From the NCBI GenBank assembly GCA_964443875.1, contig CAYUET010000008.1, positions 1-64,000 of the forward strand: a stretch of DNA of 64,000 nt, in the 5' to 3' direction. The stretch comes from CAYUET01 sp964443875 (GTDB lineage Bacteria; Auribacterota; JAFGBW01). The position numbers were made by a program, and so were the translations under genes. Of this stretch, positions 1 to 8,607 are shown in pieces. Position 1 is the first letter of the stretch. Each line of letters opens with the position of its first letter. The notes below the pieces were generated by a model, which made no database searches, was not told where the DNA came from, and was given only the letters and a program-made list of their open reading frames with translations.

Positions 1-1136
1 ACCTCCCAGGCCGGCTCTGCTGTAATCCGCATGTCGAGATATTCCTGGTCAAAAGCCGTCCAGTAAACCGCCTCACTCTGGAGATCTCTCCGCTTCACTT
101 TTTCCGGCTCAAACGCCCGTATAAACTGCTTTACAGGGAAACAGAATTTGACGGGGACGGGGGAAGCCAGGGGCCGTTTCATATCCTTGATGAAGCCCTC
201 CAGAAGAATTCTGTCTTTGATCTTGAGCGAGCAGACGATTTCCAGGGAGTAAAAAAGAAAAATCTTCTGAACTCTTAAAAAATCCAGTCCGATTTCCATG
301 ACTTCCCAGCGATCGCAGACAAGCTCCCCTATCTGGAGGGAAAGTTCAAACGGATCGGCCAGAAGCCGGTTTTTGTATAAAAGACGGGGACGCTCCGTTT
401 CATTTTCCAGTGAAAAAAGGGACACCGGAAAAAAGAGAGGCCTGTCTTTGCGGATATGGGCAAGATAGGCTTCAATGACTTCGTCGGTCGGGCCATCCCT
501 CCAGAGCCGACCCTCCATCATCCAGAGGGTTCTTCCCGAAAACTGACGGGCAAAGGAAAGATCATGGGTCACGAGAAGCACGGTCACGCCCTGGGCCTTG
601 AATTCTTCAATTTTCTCAAGGCATTTATGACGCACACGTTCATCGCCCACGGAAATGATGTCATCCACGCAGAGAATGTCGGGCGTAACCGACACGGCAT
701 ACGCAAAAGCAAGTCTTAAAAACATCCCCTGGGAATAGGTCCGCAGCGGAGCATCAAAATATTTTCCAAGATCCGCGAACTCCCGGATCCGCTCCACTTT
801 CTCTTCAAGCTCCGCAGAGGGAATCCCGTAAAGAGGGCTTAAGGCCTTCACGTTTTCATAACCTGTGAGTTCCGGATGAAACCCACTGCCGATATCCATG
901 ATGCAGGTGGCCCGGCCTTTCACCCCGACCGTTCCGCAGGTGGGGTCAATAAGCCCGGCAATCACCTTGAGAAGCGTGGTTTTTCCTGAACCGTTTTCTC
1001 CGATGATATTCAGGGCCTCTCCGTCTCGGATGGAAAGCGTTACGTCATCCAGGGCCTTTACCTTACGTTCTTCCAGAGCCTCTGGGGTGTAAAACTTCAA
1101 GGTGTATAATTCCGAAACGGAATCCAGCCGGATCAT
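1..1136 (-). CDS. Wzt/TagH-like ABC transporter ATP-binding protein (3' end outside window)
   Basis: The ATPase domain shows a Walker A motif at about residues 46-54 (GENGSGKTT), the segment GFHPELTGYENV typical of polysaccharide-export ATPases, a short signature (YSQGM, 134-138) and a switch histidine (VTHD). About 150 residues follow the ATPase domain before the window edge, as in Wzt-type proteins whose C-terminal domain binds the exported glycan. The ATG at 1136 lies two bases after the kinase stop codon, so the two genes are cotranscribed and probably translationally coupled. The Walker B region reads CVDD (158-159) where most relatives have DE, so the catalytic glutamate is replaced by aspartate. 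The matching permease is not in view and would be expected beyond the left edge. Family assignment is solid; the substrate is unknown. Confidence 0.85.
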   Translation of the reverse strand, partial: MIRLDSVSELYTLKFYTPEALEERKVKALDDVTLSIRDGEALNIIGENGSGKTTLLKVIAGLIDPTCGTVGVKGRATCIMDIGSGFHPELTGYENVKALSPLYGIPSAELEEKVERIREFADLGKYFDAPLRTYSQGMFLRLAFAYAVSVTPDILCVDDIISVGDERVRHKCLEKIEEFKAQGVTVLLVTHDLSFARQFSGRTLWMMEGRLWRDGPTDEVIEAYLAHIRKDRPLFFPVSLFSLENETERPRLLYKNRLLADPFELSLQIGELVCDRWEVMEIGLDFLRVQKIFLFYSLEIVCSLKIKDRILLEGFIKDMKRPLASPVPVKFCFPVKQFIRAFEPEKVKRRDLQSEAVYWTAFDQEYLDMRITAEPAWE

Positions 1137-1138
1137 CG

Positions 1139-2932
1139 TCAGGTTCCCAGAGAGCTTAAAAAGTTTTTAAGCTGGACAGAATCCGGGTAATGGGCGAGCC
1201 CCTCACGACAGGCCTCTTTCGCTTTTTCCGGATTCCCGGATTCGCTTAGGGCCGCAGTCAGTTTTTCCCAGGCCTTCTCATTTTCAGGATTCAAGTCCAG
1301 GGATTTTCTGACACAATCAATATAAAGAGGATAGGTCTCAGGCGTTAACGATCCTCCGTTTTTCTCAAAAACCAGCTCAGCCATCTGATAATAGGCTTCC
1401 GCATGTCCGGGGTTCAGGCTGATGCACTCCCTGAAGGCGTTCATGGCCTGATCCAGATCATTTCCGCCCCAGAGCTTGATTCCCCGGTCATAGTATTCTT
1501 CTGATTTCCGTTTGTTGTAAGTCATCTGGTCTTTTTCACTTTTTTCCCTGTACTGTCCGGCCTCATCCAGAAGAATGGCTTCCTTTGTCTTCTTCAAAAA
1601 TTCATCCATATTTCCGCCCTCGAGAAAGGCGAGCCCCTCTGCATATTTTTTCACGGCCAGAGCCTTCTGATAGGCGCTGAATTTTTCAACAGCCTCTTTT
1701 TCAAAAGCGGCTTTATTTTCAGGGTCTGTAAGAGCCGCTTCCGCCGCTTTTTTCTGAAACTCGCCGGTTTTGTCTGCGGATAAAAATTTCAGGGCCTCAC
1801 TGAAAAGATTCTGAGCCTTGACCTTGTTCTGCTCTCGATTTTCAAGCTCTTTGACCTGTTCCATCCGTTTTAAAATCTCTTCATTTTTAGGCGTCAGCGC
1901 ACCTGCTTCCGCAAGCTTTCCCTTCGCCTTGATCCATTCCTTCTGAAGCAGAAACTGATCGACCTGTTCCAGAAGAACTCGGACCTTTGCCTCCTTTTCC
2001 TTCTTCACATTCTTAAGCTTGTATCCGTATAGCCCGGCAGCCCCCAGCACAAAGATGAAGAGCAGAATAAAAAGAAGCTGATAGACTTTCGCCTGGGTTC
2101 TGACTTTTTTCACAGCCGTTCCTCCGATTTCCCCGCTTAAATGGAGATCCGCAAGAGAGGAGAGGCGATCTTTTTTATTTTTTGCCAGAGCCTTTGTGAT
2201 AAAGGTTTCGAGCTCCCGGGGGATGCCCGGACATTTCTTCCGCATGGAAGGCAGGGGCTCATGAATCTGCTTATAGGCGATTTCCGGAACAGTCTTCCCG
2301 TCAAAGGGAACACCCCCGCAGACCATCTCATAAGCCATAGCACCCAGGGCATAGATGTCCGTGCGGTTATCCACCCCTTCACCTGTAAACTGCTCCGGAG
2401 ACATGTATTTGGGAGTCCCCATGATGATGCCGGCCTTGGTCAGGTTCATGTCTGATTTCTCGTCACGGGCAATCCCGAAATCCATAAGCTTCACGACCCC
2501 GTCTTTCCCCACCATGACATTGGCGGGTTTGATGTCCCTGTGAACAATTCCCCTGGAATGGGCATAGGAAAGGGCACTCGCCAGCTGTTCTACGATTTTT
2601 GAAGCCTCTTCCGGAGGAATGCGGCCTTTTTCTTTGATCATTTTGGAAAGAAGAGTGCCCTCCAGAAGTTCCATGATGATCCAGACGGTGTTTTCCGCCT
2701 CTTCGTAGGCATAGACTTTCATGATATTGGGATGGTCAAGCTTTGCAATGATGCGGGCTTCCAGAAGAAAACGCTCTTTTTGTTCGGCATCGGTGAAAAA
2801 TTCCCTGGGCAGCATTTTAATGGCGTGTCTGCGCTGAAGGATCTCATCCATGCCGAAAAACACGACCCCCATGCCTCCGCGGCTTAATTCCTGTTCAAGG
2901 GTGTACTTGCCTATTTTTTTCACTTCAGCCAT
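1139..2932 (-). CDS. Transmembrane Ser/Thr protein kinase with C-terminal TPR repeats
   Basis: This 597-residue protein starts with a Hanks-type kinase domain (about residues 10-265). It has a glycine-rich loop (RGGMG), ATP-binding Lys39, Glu58 in helix C, the catalytic HRD loop with Asp133, Asn138 and the DFG Asp151, so it should be active. A hydrophobic segment near 285-306 is a single membrane span. The C-terminal half is helical and ends in recognisable TPR units, probably a protein-binding region beyond the membrane. It ends two bases before the ABC ATPase gene, which suggests phosphorylation control of that transporter or a shared envelope function; this is inference. The 115 bases upstream separate it from the MATE gene and may hold its own promoter. 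Confidence 0.9.
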   Translation of the reverse strand: MAEVKKIGKYTLEQELSRGGMGVVFFGMDEILQRRHAIKMLPREFFTDAEQKERFLLEARIIAKLDHPNIMKVYAYEEAENTVWIIMELLEGTLLSKMIKEKGRIPPEEASKIVEQLASALSYAHSRGIVHRDIKPANVMVGKDGVVKLMDFGIARDEKSDMNLTKAGIIMGTPKYMSPEQFTGEGVDNRTDIYALGAMAYEMVCGGVPFDGKTVPEIAYKQIHEPLPSMRKKCPGIPRELETFITKALAKNKKDRLSSLADLHLSGEIGGTAVKKVRTQAKVYQLLFILLFIFVLGAAGLYGYKLKNVKKEKEAKVRVLLEQVDQFLLQKEWIKAKGKLAEAGALTPKNEEILKRMEQVKELENREQNKVKAQNLFSEALKFLSADKTGEFQKKAAEAALTDPENKAAFEKEAVEKFSAYQKALAVKKYAEGLAFLEGGNMDEFLKKTKEAILLDEAGQYREKSEKDQMTYNKRKSEEYYDRGIKLWGGNDLDQAMNAFRECISLNPGHAEAYYQMAELVFEKNGGSLTPETYPLYIDCVRKSLDLNPENEKAWEKLTAALSESGNPEKAKEACREGLAHYPDSVQLKNFLSSLGT

Positions 2933-3047
2933 TTATATTTTCCATCCTTATTAATTAAATTATTAGACAAAATGCCGCCCAATAGCCAGATTTTTTTCTA
3001 TTCTGAATGTTACACTCGGGGTGAATCTTCAGACGACATTGCCCGGA

Positions 3048-4433
3048 CTATTGAAGGCGAGTATCTAAATTAATCATGGAGATGGAAAGCCATTTTCTCG
3101 AAAAAAACCTTCGTATCCAGATAAAGGTCTGACTCATGATGAACACCGTGCAGCATATCCATTCTCCGTAAAGTCCGAATCCATTGGCATCCGCAATAAA
3201 CAGTGACCCGATAAAAAGGCTATTTAAAAGAAAGGATACCATGAACGTCCAGCGGGTATCCCCCACACTCTGAAGCGTTGCCAGATAAATGATATTCATC
3301 CCGTCCAAGATACAGTAAAGCCCGACAAACCAGAGAAGAATTCTGCCGATCTCTTTTATTTCCTGAAATTCAGATAAAGACACATGGGCGGGATCATAAA
3401 AAAGGGAATAAAGGGCATCTGGGAAAAACACATAGATAAGAGAACAGAAAATCATCCAGACTTCCGTGATCCAAATCCCCTTTTGGGTTACTTTAAAAAC
3501 GGTTTCCCCGTCCCCTTCTCTTCCTCGCGACTGGCCGGCAATAATGCTGATGGCCTGGGAAAGGCCTATAACAGGAAAAAAGGCAAGTCCGTTGATTCGC
3601 CAGGCAATATTGGTGGAGGCCAGTTCTGCAACGCCTATTCTTCCCACAAAAAACATGAAGATCATCCATGCAAAAATTTCAATGGAAAAACGAAAACCAT
3701 TCGGCAGGCCGAATTTCATGAACCTGAAAAAATATCTTCCTATGAACCGGTAACATTTCTTATCAAAAGCCTTCTCGCTGTCCTCATGAATCCGGTAATA
3801 AAAAAACAACAAAAGCAGTTCAACCGCCTGGGAAATAACGGTTGCATAAGCAGCACCCCATACCCCGCCCTCGGGAAAGCCAAACAAACCAAAAATTAAA
3901 ACATAGTCGAGAATTCCGTTGACCGTAAAGGCAATGATATTGAGAACCATGATGAGTTTTGTCCTTCCGATTCCGGAAAAAAAGCCGATAAAGGCGTTGG
4001 TCAGAATGGAAAAGACAGCCCCCCGGCAGATCACATTAAAATATTCCTGTTCCATGGAGGCCAGAAGGGGGGCATGCCCGAACCGGATAAAAACATCCTT
4101 CATAAAAAGGGATGCGCAAAAGATCAGAATCCCGGAAATGACTGAAAAATAAATCCCCTGCCATAAAAACATGTGGGCCTTAAAAGGTTTTCGGGCTCCA
4201 ATATACTGGGCTGTAAAAATAGCGGTATATTCCGCCGTACCGATAAAAATACTCTGCAGGAAAAAACTGGTCACTCCGCCGGGGCCTATGGCGGCTACGG
4301 CATAGGGGGAATACCAGGAAAGCATGATGGCGTCGATTGTCTGCATGAGGGTAAGCCCCGCCATTGAAAGAATGAGGGGCAGGGCGAGAGTAAAAATACT
4401 CCTGTAGGAATCATCCGTCTGGGAATAAGCCAT
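3048..4433 (-). CDS. MATE-family efflux transporter
   Basis: This 461-residue polytopic membrane protein has about twelve hydrophobic segments in two similar halves, the usual MATE size and layout. The N-terminal half carries the family-like stretches around LPLILSMAGLTLMQTIDAIM and a GIGRT loop. MATE proteins export drugs or metabolites using Na+ or H+ gradients. The start at 4433 lies five bases after the HD-GYP regulator's stop codon, with AAGG about five bases upstream, so it is cotranscribed with that regulator and with the cysteine-rich peptide gene further upstream. It could export a product linked to that peptide, but MATE proteins usually move small molecules, so this is speculative. 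Confidence 0.88.
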   Translation of the reverse strand: MAYSQTDDSYRSIFTLALPLILSMAGLTLMQTIDAIMLSWYSPYAVAAIGPGGVTSFFLQSIFIGTAEYTAIFTAQYIGARKPFKAHMFLWQGIYFSVISGILIFCASLFMKDVFIRFGHAPLLASMEQEYFNVICRGAVFSILTNAFIGFFSGIGRTKLIMVLNIIAFTVNGILDYVLIFGLFGFPEGGVWGAAYATVISQAVELLLLFFYYRIHEDSEKAFDKKCYRFIGRYFFRFMKFGLPNGFRFSIEIFAWMIFMFFVGRIGVAELASTNIAWRINGLAFFPVIGLSQAISIIAGQSRGREGDGETVFKVTQKGIWITEVWMIFCSLIYVFFPDALYSLFYDPAHVSLSEFQEIKEIGRILLWFVGLYCILDGMNIIYLATLQSVGDTRWTFMVSFLLNSLFIGSLFIADANGFGLYGEWICCTVFIMSQTFIWIRRFFSRKWLSISMINLDTRLQ

Positions 4434-4438
4434 AGACC

Positions 4439-6085
4439 TTAAATGCCCGCCCTTTCATAAACCCGGTCCATCTCGGCTTCCATTCTCAGAAAAAGATCCA
4501 CAAGCTCCGGATCAAACTGCCTGCCCTTTTGATCAATAAAATAACGGCATACCATAGCGCGGTCCCAGGGGGGTTTATAGGGTCTTTGAGATCTGAGGGC
4601 ATCATAATTATCGGCAATCGCCACAATTCTTGCCGCCAGAGGGATCTTTTCCCCCTTAAGTCCCTCAGGATATCCTGTTCCATCCCATCGTTCATGATGA
4701 TAAAGGGCGATGTCTCTGGCCACATGCAGAAATTCGGAATGTTTGACTCTCTCGGCGGCGCTGCTGAGACATTCCGATCCGATACGGGCATGAGTCTTGA
4801 TAATATCAAACTCGGGGGGGGTAAGCTTTCCGGGCTTCAGAAGAATCACATCCGGGATGGCCACCTTGCCGATATCATGAAGAGGGGAGGTTTTCCAGAT
4901 CAGGTTAATGACCGTGAGAACATCCATCATCCCGAAGCCGATATCCACTTTGTCCTTTCCTTGAAAATAAGCCTCTGCCAGCATGTGAGAGAAGGTCTGA
5001 ATACGCTGCAAATGCTTTCCGGTGTCCTTGTCCCTTTTCTCCGCGAGTTCAGCCAGTGAATAAATAAGCGCCTCCTGCTGAAAAACCAGCTGATCGGAAA
5101 GTCTGACTACACTGTGCCGGAGGAAGGTATTTTCCTCGTGGAGCCGCCCCTGATAGATCGCCCGTTCAAAGGCCACTGAAATTTTCGGAACAATACCCTT
5201 GAGAATGTCCCCGTGAGCGGGCAGATACGCCCCGGGGGTTTTCGAATAGAATCCGATAAATCCAAAAACGGAAGAATCCACGGTCAGAGGGAAAAAAAGA
5301 CCGCTTTTCATTCCCTCCTCCACACTCCGCTCAAAAATAGGGCTTTCACAGGTTGTACAATAATTCGCCAGATCCCTGACGGAAAGAAAGGGGGGAGTAC
5401 CGCTGAGCATCCCGCTTAAACCTGACTCTTCCGTTTCCACAGACTCCATCGCAGTCATTTCCGTGGCTTCGTCTGAAAAGAGATATTTGAGGGTCAAAAA
5501 CTTTCTTTCCGAATCAAAAAGAAGCAGCTCCATACGGTTTAAGGGAATGAAGCGCTTCATGGATTCAAAGGTGTAAAGAAATAATTTTTTGGGGTCCGTG
5601 CTGCTGACAAGATACTGAAGAATATCATAATAATGATGCATGACCGAATTTTTATAATCGAGCTCCTGTTCAAATTCATGCTTCATAAAAAGCCGGCAGA
5701 GAAGATCATCTATCGCCTTGAGGCTCTGAAAAGGCTTAAGGATGAATTCATCAATTTCCTCCTTATACCCCTGAACCACCTCCTCCATTGAAGCTTCCCC
5801 GCTCATCATCACTTTTATGGCTTTTTTATTGCTTCCGGGCAACTCTCTTAAAAAATCAATCCCGTTCATCTCAGGCATGCGGATGTCGGTTAAAATGATG
5901 GAGTATTCCTGTGAGAGGGATTTCTCCAGGGCTTCCCTGCCTGTGGAAGCCTTGGAAACCTCCGCGCCCATTTCCGCATAATGATCCCCCAGAATATCCC
6001 TTAAAACCTCATTGTCATCCACAATCAGAATTTTCTTATTCTGAATATAAGACTGGATGGTGGGAGTCGCGGTCATCATACTCAT
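4439..6085 (-). CDS. Response regulator with C-terminal HD-GYP cyclic-di-GMP phosphodiesterase domain
   Basis: The protein (548 residues from the chosen start) begins with a receiver domain showing the DD pair (VDDNE), the phospho-acceptor Asp in ILTDIRMP and the Lys in ILKPF. A GAF-like middle region follows, then an HD-GYP domain with HDIGK, HHERWDGTGYP and AIADNYDAL. All metal-binding residues appear intact, so cyclic-di-GMP hydrolysis controlled by phosphorylation is likely. I place the start at the ATG at 6085, where it forms an ATGA overlap with the stop codon of the cysteine-rich peptide gene. A longer reading to 6193 would run through that gene in another frame, and its extra residues do not resemble a receiver. 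No cognate kinase is adjacent. Confidence 0.9.
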   Translation of the reverse strand: MSMMTATPTIQSYIQNKKILIVDDNEVLRDILGDHYAEMGAEVSKASTGREALEKSLSQEYSIILTDIRMPEMNGIDFLRELPGSNKKAIKVMMSGEASMEEVVQGYKEEIDEFILKPFQSLKAIDDLLCRLFMKHEFEQELDYKNSVMHHYYDILQYLVSSTDPKKLFLYTFESMKRFIPLNRMELLLFDSERKFLTLKYLFSDEATEMTAMESVETEESGLSGMLSGTPPFLSVRDLANYCTTCESPIFERSVEEGMKSGLFFPLTVDSSVFGFIGFYSKTPGAYLPAHGDILKGIVPKISVAFERAIYQGRLHEENTFLRHSVVRLSDQLVFQQEALIYSLAELAEKRDKDTGKHLQRIQTFSHMLAEAYFQGKDKVDIGFGMMDVLTVINLIWKTSPLHDIGKVAIPDVILLKPGKLTPPEFDIIKTHARIGSECLSSAAERVKHSEFLHVARDIALYHHERWDGTGYPEGLKGEKIPLAARIVAIADNYDALRSQRPYKPPWDRAMVCRYFIDQKGRQFDPELVDLFLRMEAEMDRVYERAGI

Positions 6086-6402
6086 GATTGTGCCGGGCTG
6101 AAACCCGCAGAACAACTCGATGCAGAAGGAATCTGAGCCCCGGCGGAGGTTCCCTGCTGACAGAGATTTCCGGCCGCATTGCCGCTTCCGCACTGCGGTT
6201 CGGAAGGCCCGATCGCGCTAAAGCCTGAATAGCATTGGGTATCGGCCCAGTTTCCGGCATTGCATAAAAAATTGGCGGCAGGGCCTGAGGCACAGGTATT
6301 TCCTTCTGAAGAGGAAGGTGCCCATCCGGCAACACATTGCGCGGCCTCTGCTTCTCCTCCGAGGAGCCGTATTTCTGGTTTTACATAAGGTTTTTTGGCC
6401 AT
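6082..6402 (-). CDS. Cysteine-rich CxxG-repeat peptide with RiPP-like leader
   Basis: This 106-residue protein has a charged N-terminus with Tyr6, Pro9, Ile11 and Gly15, which fits the YxxPxLxxxG leader pattern bound by RiPP recognition elements in lasso-peptide systems. Gly15-Gly16 could also be a double-glycine cleavage site. The rest is rich in Gly, Ala, Ser and Asn and has seven cysteines (23, 37, 47, 57, 71, 81, 97), each in a CxxG unit. Spacing is 14, 10, 10, 14, 10 and 16. There is no lasso-type threonine before the core and no recognisable maturase gene nearby. The gene sits 45 bases after the GldF-GldG fusion and its stop codon overlaps the HD-GYP start. Upstream Shine-Dalgarno pairing is weak. 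It could be a modified peptide precursor or an unmodified disulfide or metal-binding protein. Confidence 0.7.
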   Translation of the reverse strand: MAKKPYVKPEIRLLGGEAEAAQCVAGWAPSSSEGNTCASGPAANFLCNAGNWADTQCYSGFSAIGPSEPQCGSGNAAGNLCQQGTSAGAQIPSASSCSAGFSPAQS

Positions 6403-6447
6403 GAAGACATCTTAATCATTGAACTATGATTTTACAATACAAAATAT

Positions 6448-8607
6448 TCATCCCCTGCTTCTTCTCCGGATGAAGACAAAACTCAAAAGCACGATGAGTA
6501 CCGGGGGCAGAACAACTCCGGCAGCAAGAATCATAAGCAGCTGGCTGCGGCCAAGATGCAGTTCCATCTGCGCGAGGGGCTTAGGCGGAATCCGGGTATA
6601 ATCCGCCTTATTGAGGAGCCAGTATAAACAGTTTTCAATAAGCTTGCCGTTTCCGGAAGAATGGATCTGGGAATTGCTTAAAAAATCCGAGTCGCCGAAG
6701 ACGATCATCTTTCCCCGGTTTTCAGCATGTTTTGCCGCTACGGCAATGTAGACAGGGCCTTTGCGGTCTTCCTTCTCATCGAACTGAAACTTGGGGTCTG
6801 TGTACCTGCTCTCTCCCCAGCCTTTATCCGAAGTGGCCGCCAGAGGAGCGATCAGAAGGGAGTCATTTTTTTCCACCGCCAGGGAACGCGCCTGAAAATA
6901 GAGAGTAGGAAGCTGTTTCATGCCGTTCGTGATTTCATAATCCGAATAAACATCGATATACAGGTGGTCCGGCCTGGAATAGGGGATCTGTTTGGAGGGA
7001 TCTACAACGATGGTATTTTCCAGAAGAATCCCCCATTGACGGAGAAGGGGGGGCAGGTTGTATTCCATCATTTTCTGGTCCGTTGCATGCACATAGGGAT
7101 CAAGAGCAAAAAGGACGCTTCCCCCTTTTCTTAAAAAACGGCTGATCAGGGCGAGATCAGTTTCCGTATAATCTATTCGGGGGCCTGCGCTGACTAAAAC
7201 CTCAACATCATCAGGGATGTCGGCTATACGGTTTAAATCCACAGCCGCAGGCCTGATTCCCTGAAGCATCAGAAAACGGACAAGCCCCTGGATTCCCGCA
7301 TCCGTTGTATCGGCCGGGGAGCGCTCTCCGTGGTTCGAAATAAAACCCACCTTCGGAGGCAGAGGATTGGAAAGATCCATGAGCGTTCCGGAAATGGCGG
7401 CTTCTCCGTTAAAGGCGATCAATTTGGGATCAAGGCCGAACTGTTCCAGTCTTTTATCATAAACCCCCAGCTCCTCCACGGTTAAAAACCGGTGCCTCGT
7501 TTCTGTTTTAAAAAGAAGGGTGTTCATCCTGAACTGCTTTCCGATCTCCCCTAAAGACTGCATCACGGCATAATCATAATAAGGATCAATCCAGCGCACC
7601 CTGATTTTTTTCGATCCGCTTTCATAGGCCTTAAGAAGATGCCTGAGCATTAAAGTCATCTCATGCTCAGGTTTGAAATAGACATAGAGGTCTACCGTAT
7701 TTTTCAGATCACCGGCGATAATCTCAGAGGCTTTCCCAAGGGAGTAGAGGCGGGTCTGAGTAAGATCACTTCGAAGATAATGCCTGAGGGAAAGATGGGC
7801 GGTTAACCCCAGGATGCCCAGGCAGAGCGTCAGAAAAACCACAGGGGAAAGTGCCTTTTTGAAAGACTGCCCGTCTCTTTTCCAGGACAAAAGCTCATGC
7901 CCGGTTAAAAGGAAAAACAGGGTGCTGAGAATAAAGAAGAAAATATCCCTTGTATCCAGAATGCCTTCGGAAAGGCTTGAAAAATGATCGACAAAGTTAA
8001 AATAGGCAAGTCCCTGCTTCAGGGGAGAGTCCCCTAAAAGGCCTTCGGTCAGGGAGGCCAGGAGGAGAATCACCAGAAGAAAAAAAGTAGAGACCGCGGC
8101 GGTCATCTGGGTCGAAGACATCAACGAACATAAAAGACCTGCGGAAAGAAAAAAAGCGCCGCACAGAAAAATCCCCAGGTACCCGCTGATGACAGGCGCC
8201 CAGTCCTGCTGGGTAAAAAACATGAAAAGCCCCACATACAGAAGGGTGGGGACCCACAGAAGAATGTAAAAGAAAAAACCGCCGAAAAATTTACCCAGAA
8301 GGATCTCAAGATGGCTCAGGGGGGCCGAAAAAAGATGGGGAAGACTTTTGTTTTCCGTTTCAAAGGCAAAAAGTCTCATGGAGACAATCGGGATCAGGAT
8401 AAGCATCATGAGCCAGAAGACAATTCCTCCGTTGATCTGGGAAATAATGTTGCCTTCCAGATTCTCCCCCGGAGTATTGGCCCTGTTGACCAGGTACCAG
8501 AACAGAATCCCCTGGGTCACGTAAAAAGCAAAGCCCAGAACTGGCGCGACAGAGGTATAGACAAACAGGCGGAGTTCGTTAAAGGCAATCGTTAAGCTCT
8601 TATTCAC
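6448..8607 (-). CDS. ABC-2 permease fused to GldG-like auxiliary domain (GldF-GldG fusion)
   Basis: The first ~240 residues of this 719-residue protein are an ABC-2 type permease with six or so membrane spans. Another span near 255-275 leads into a large soluble region that resembles the GldG/ABC_transp_aux family (NTVDLYVYFKPE, then a GFISNHGERSP and FALDPYVH region). One C-terminal span ends in RRRSRG. In gliding Bacteroidetes GldF and GldG are separate proteins; here they are joined in one chain. The start is a GTG at 8607, inside the last codons of the ATPase gene (8-base overlap), with AAGGA upstream. Together with the ATPase it should form an ABC transporter of unknown substrate; gliding itself is not implied. 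Confidence 0.85.
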   Translation of the reverse strand: MNKSLTIAFNELRLFVYTSVAPVLGFAFYVTQGILFWYLVNRANTPGENLEGNIISQINGGIVFWLMMLILIPIVSMRLFAFETENKSLPHLFSAPLSHLEILLGKFFGGFFFYILLWVPTLLYVGLFMFFTQQDWAPVISGYLGIFLCGAFFLSAGLLCSLMSSTQMTAAVSTFFLLVILLLASLTEGLLGDSPLKQGLAYFNFVDHFSSLSEGILDTRDIFFFILSTLFFLLTGHELLSWKRDGQSFKKALSPVVFLTLCLGILGLTAHLSLRHYLRSDLTQTRLYSLGKASEIIAGDLKNTVDLYVYFKPEHEMTLMLRHLLKAYESGSKKIRVRWIDPYYDYAVMQSLGEIGKQFRMNTLLFKTETRHRFLTVEELGVYDKRLEQFGLDPKLIAFNGEAAISGTLMDLSNPLPPKVGFISNHGERSPADTTDAGIQGLVRFLMLQGIRPAAVDLNRIADIPDDVEVLVSAGPRIDYTETDLALISRFLRKGGSVLFALDPYVHATDQKMMEYNLPPLLRQWGILLENTIVVDPSKQIPYSRPDHLYIDVYSDYEITNGMKQLPTLYFQARSLAVEKNDSLLIAPLAATSDKGWGESRYTDPKFQFDEKEDRKGPVYIAVAAKHAENRGKMIVFGDSDFLSNSQIHSSGNGKLIENCLYWLLNKADYTRIPPKPLAQMELHLGRSQLLMILAAGVVLPPVLIVLLSFVFIRRRSRG

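Noticed and set aside
3384..3899. 171-codon plus-strand open frame opposite the MATE gene
   Set aside because: It lies wholly antisense to a well-supported MATE protein and shows no domain or ribosome-binding site.
6082..6402. Cysteine-rich peptide as a lasso peptide precursor
   Set aside because: The leader pattern fits, but the penultimate threonine and core Gly/ring acid are missing, and no B or C protein genes are present.
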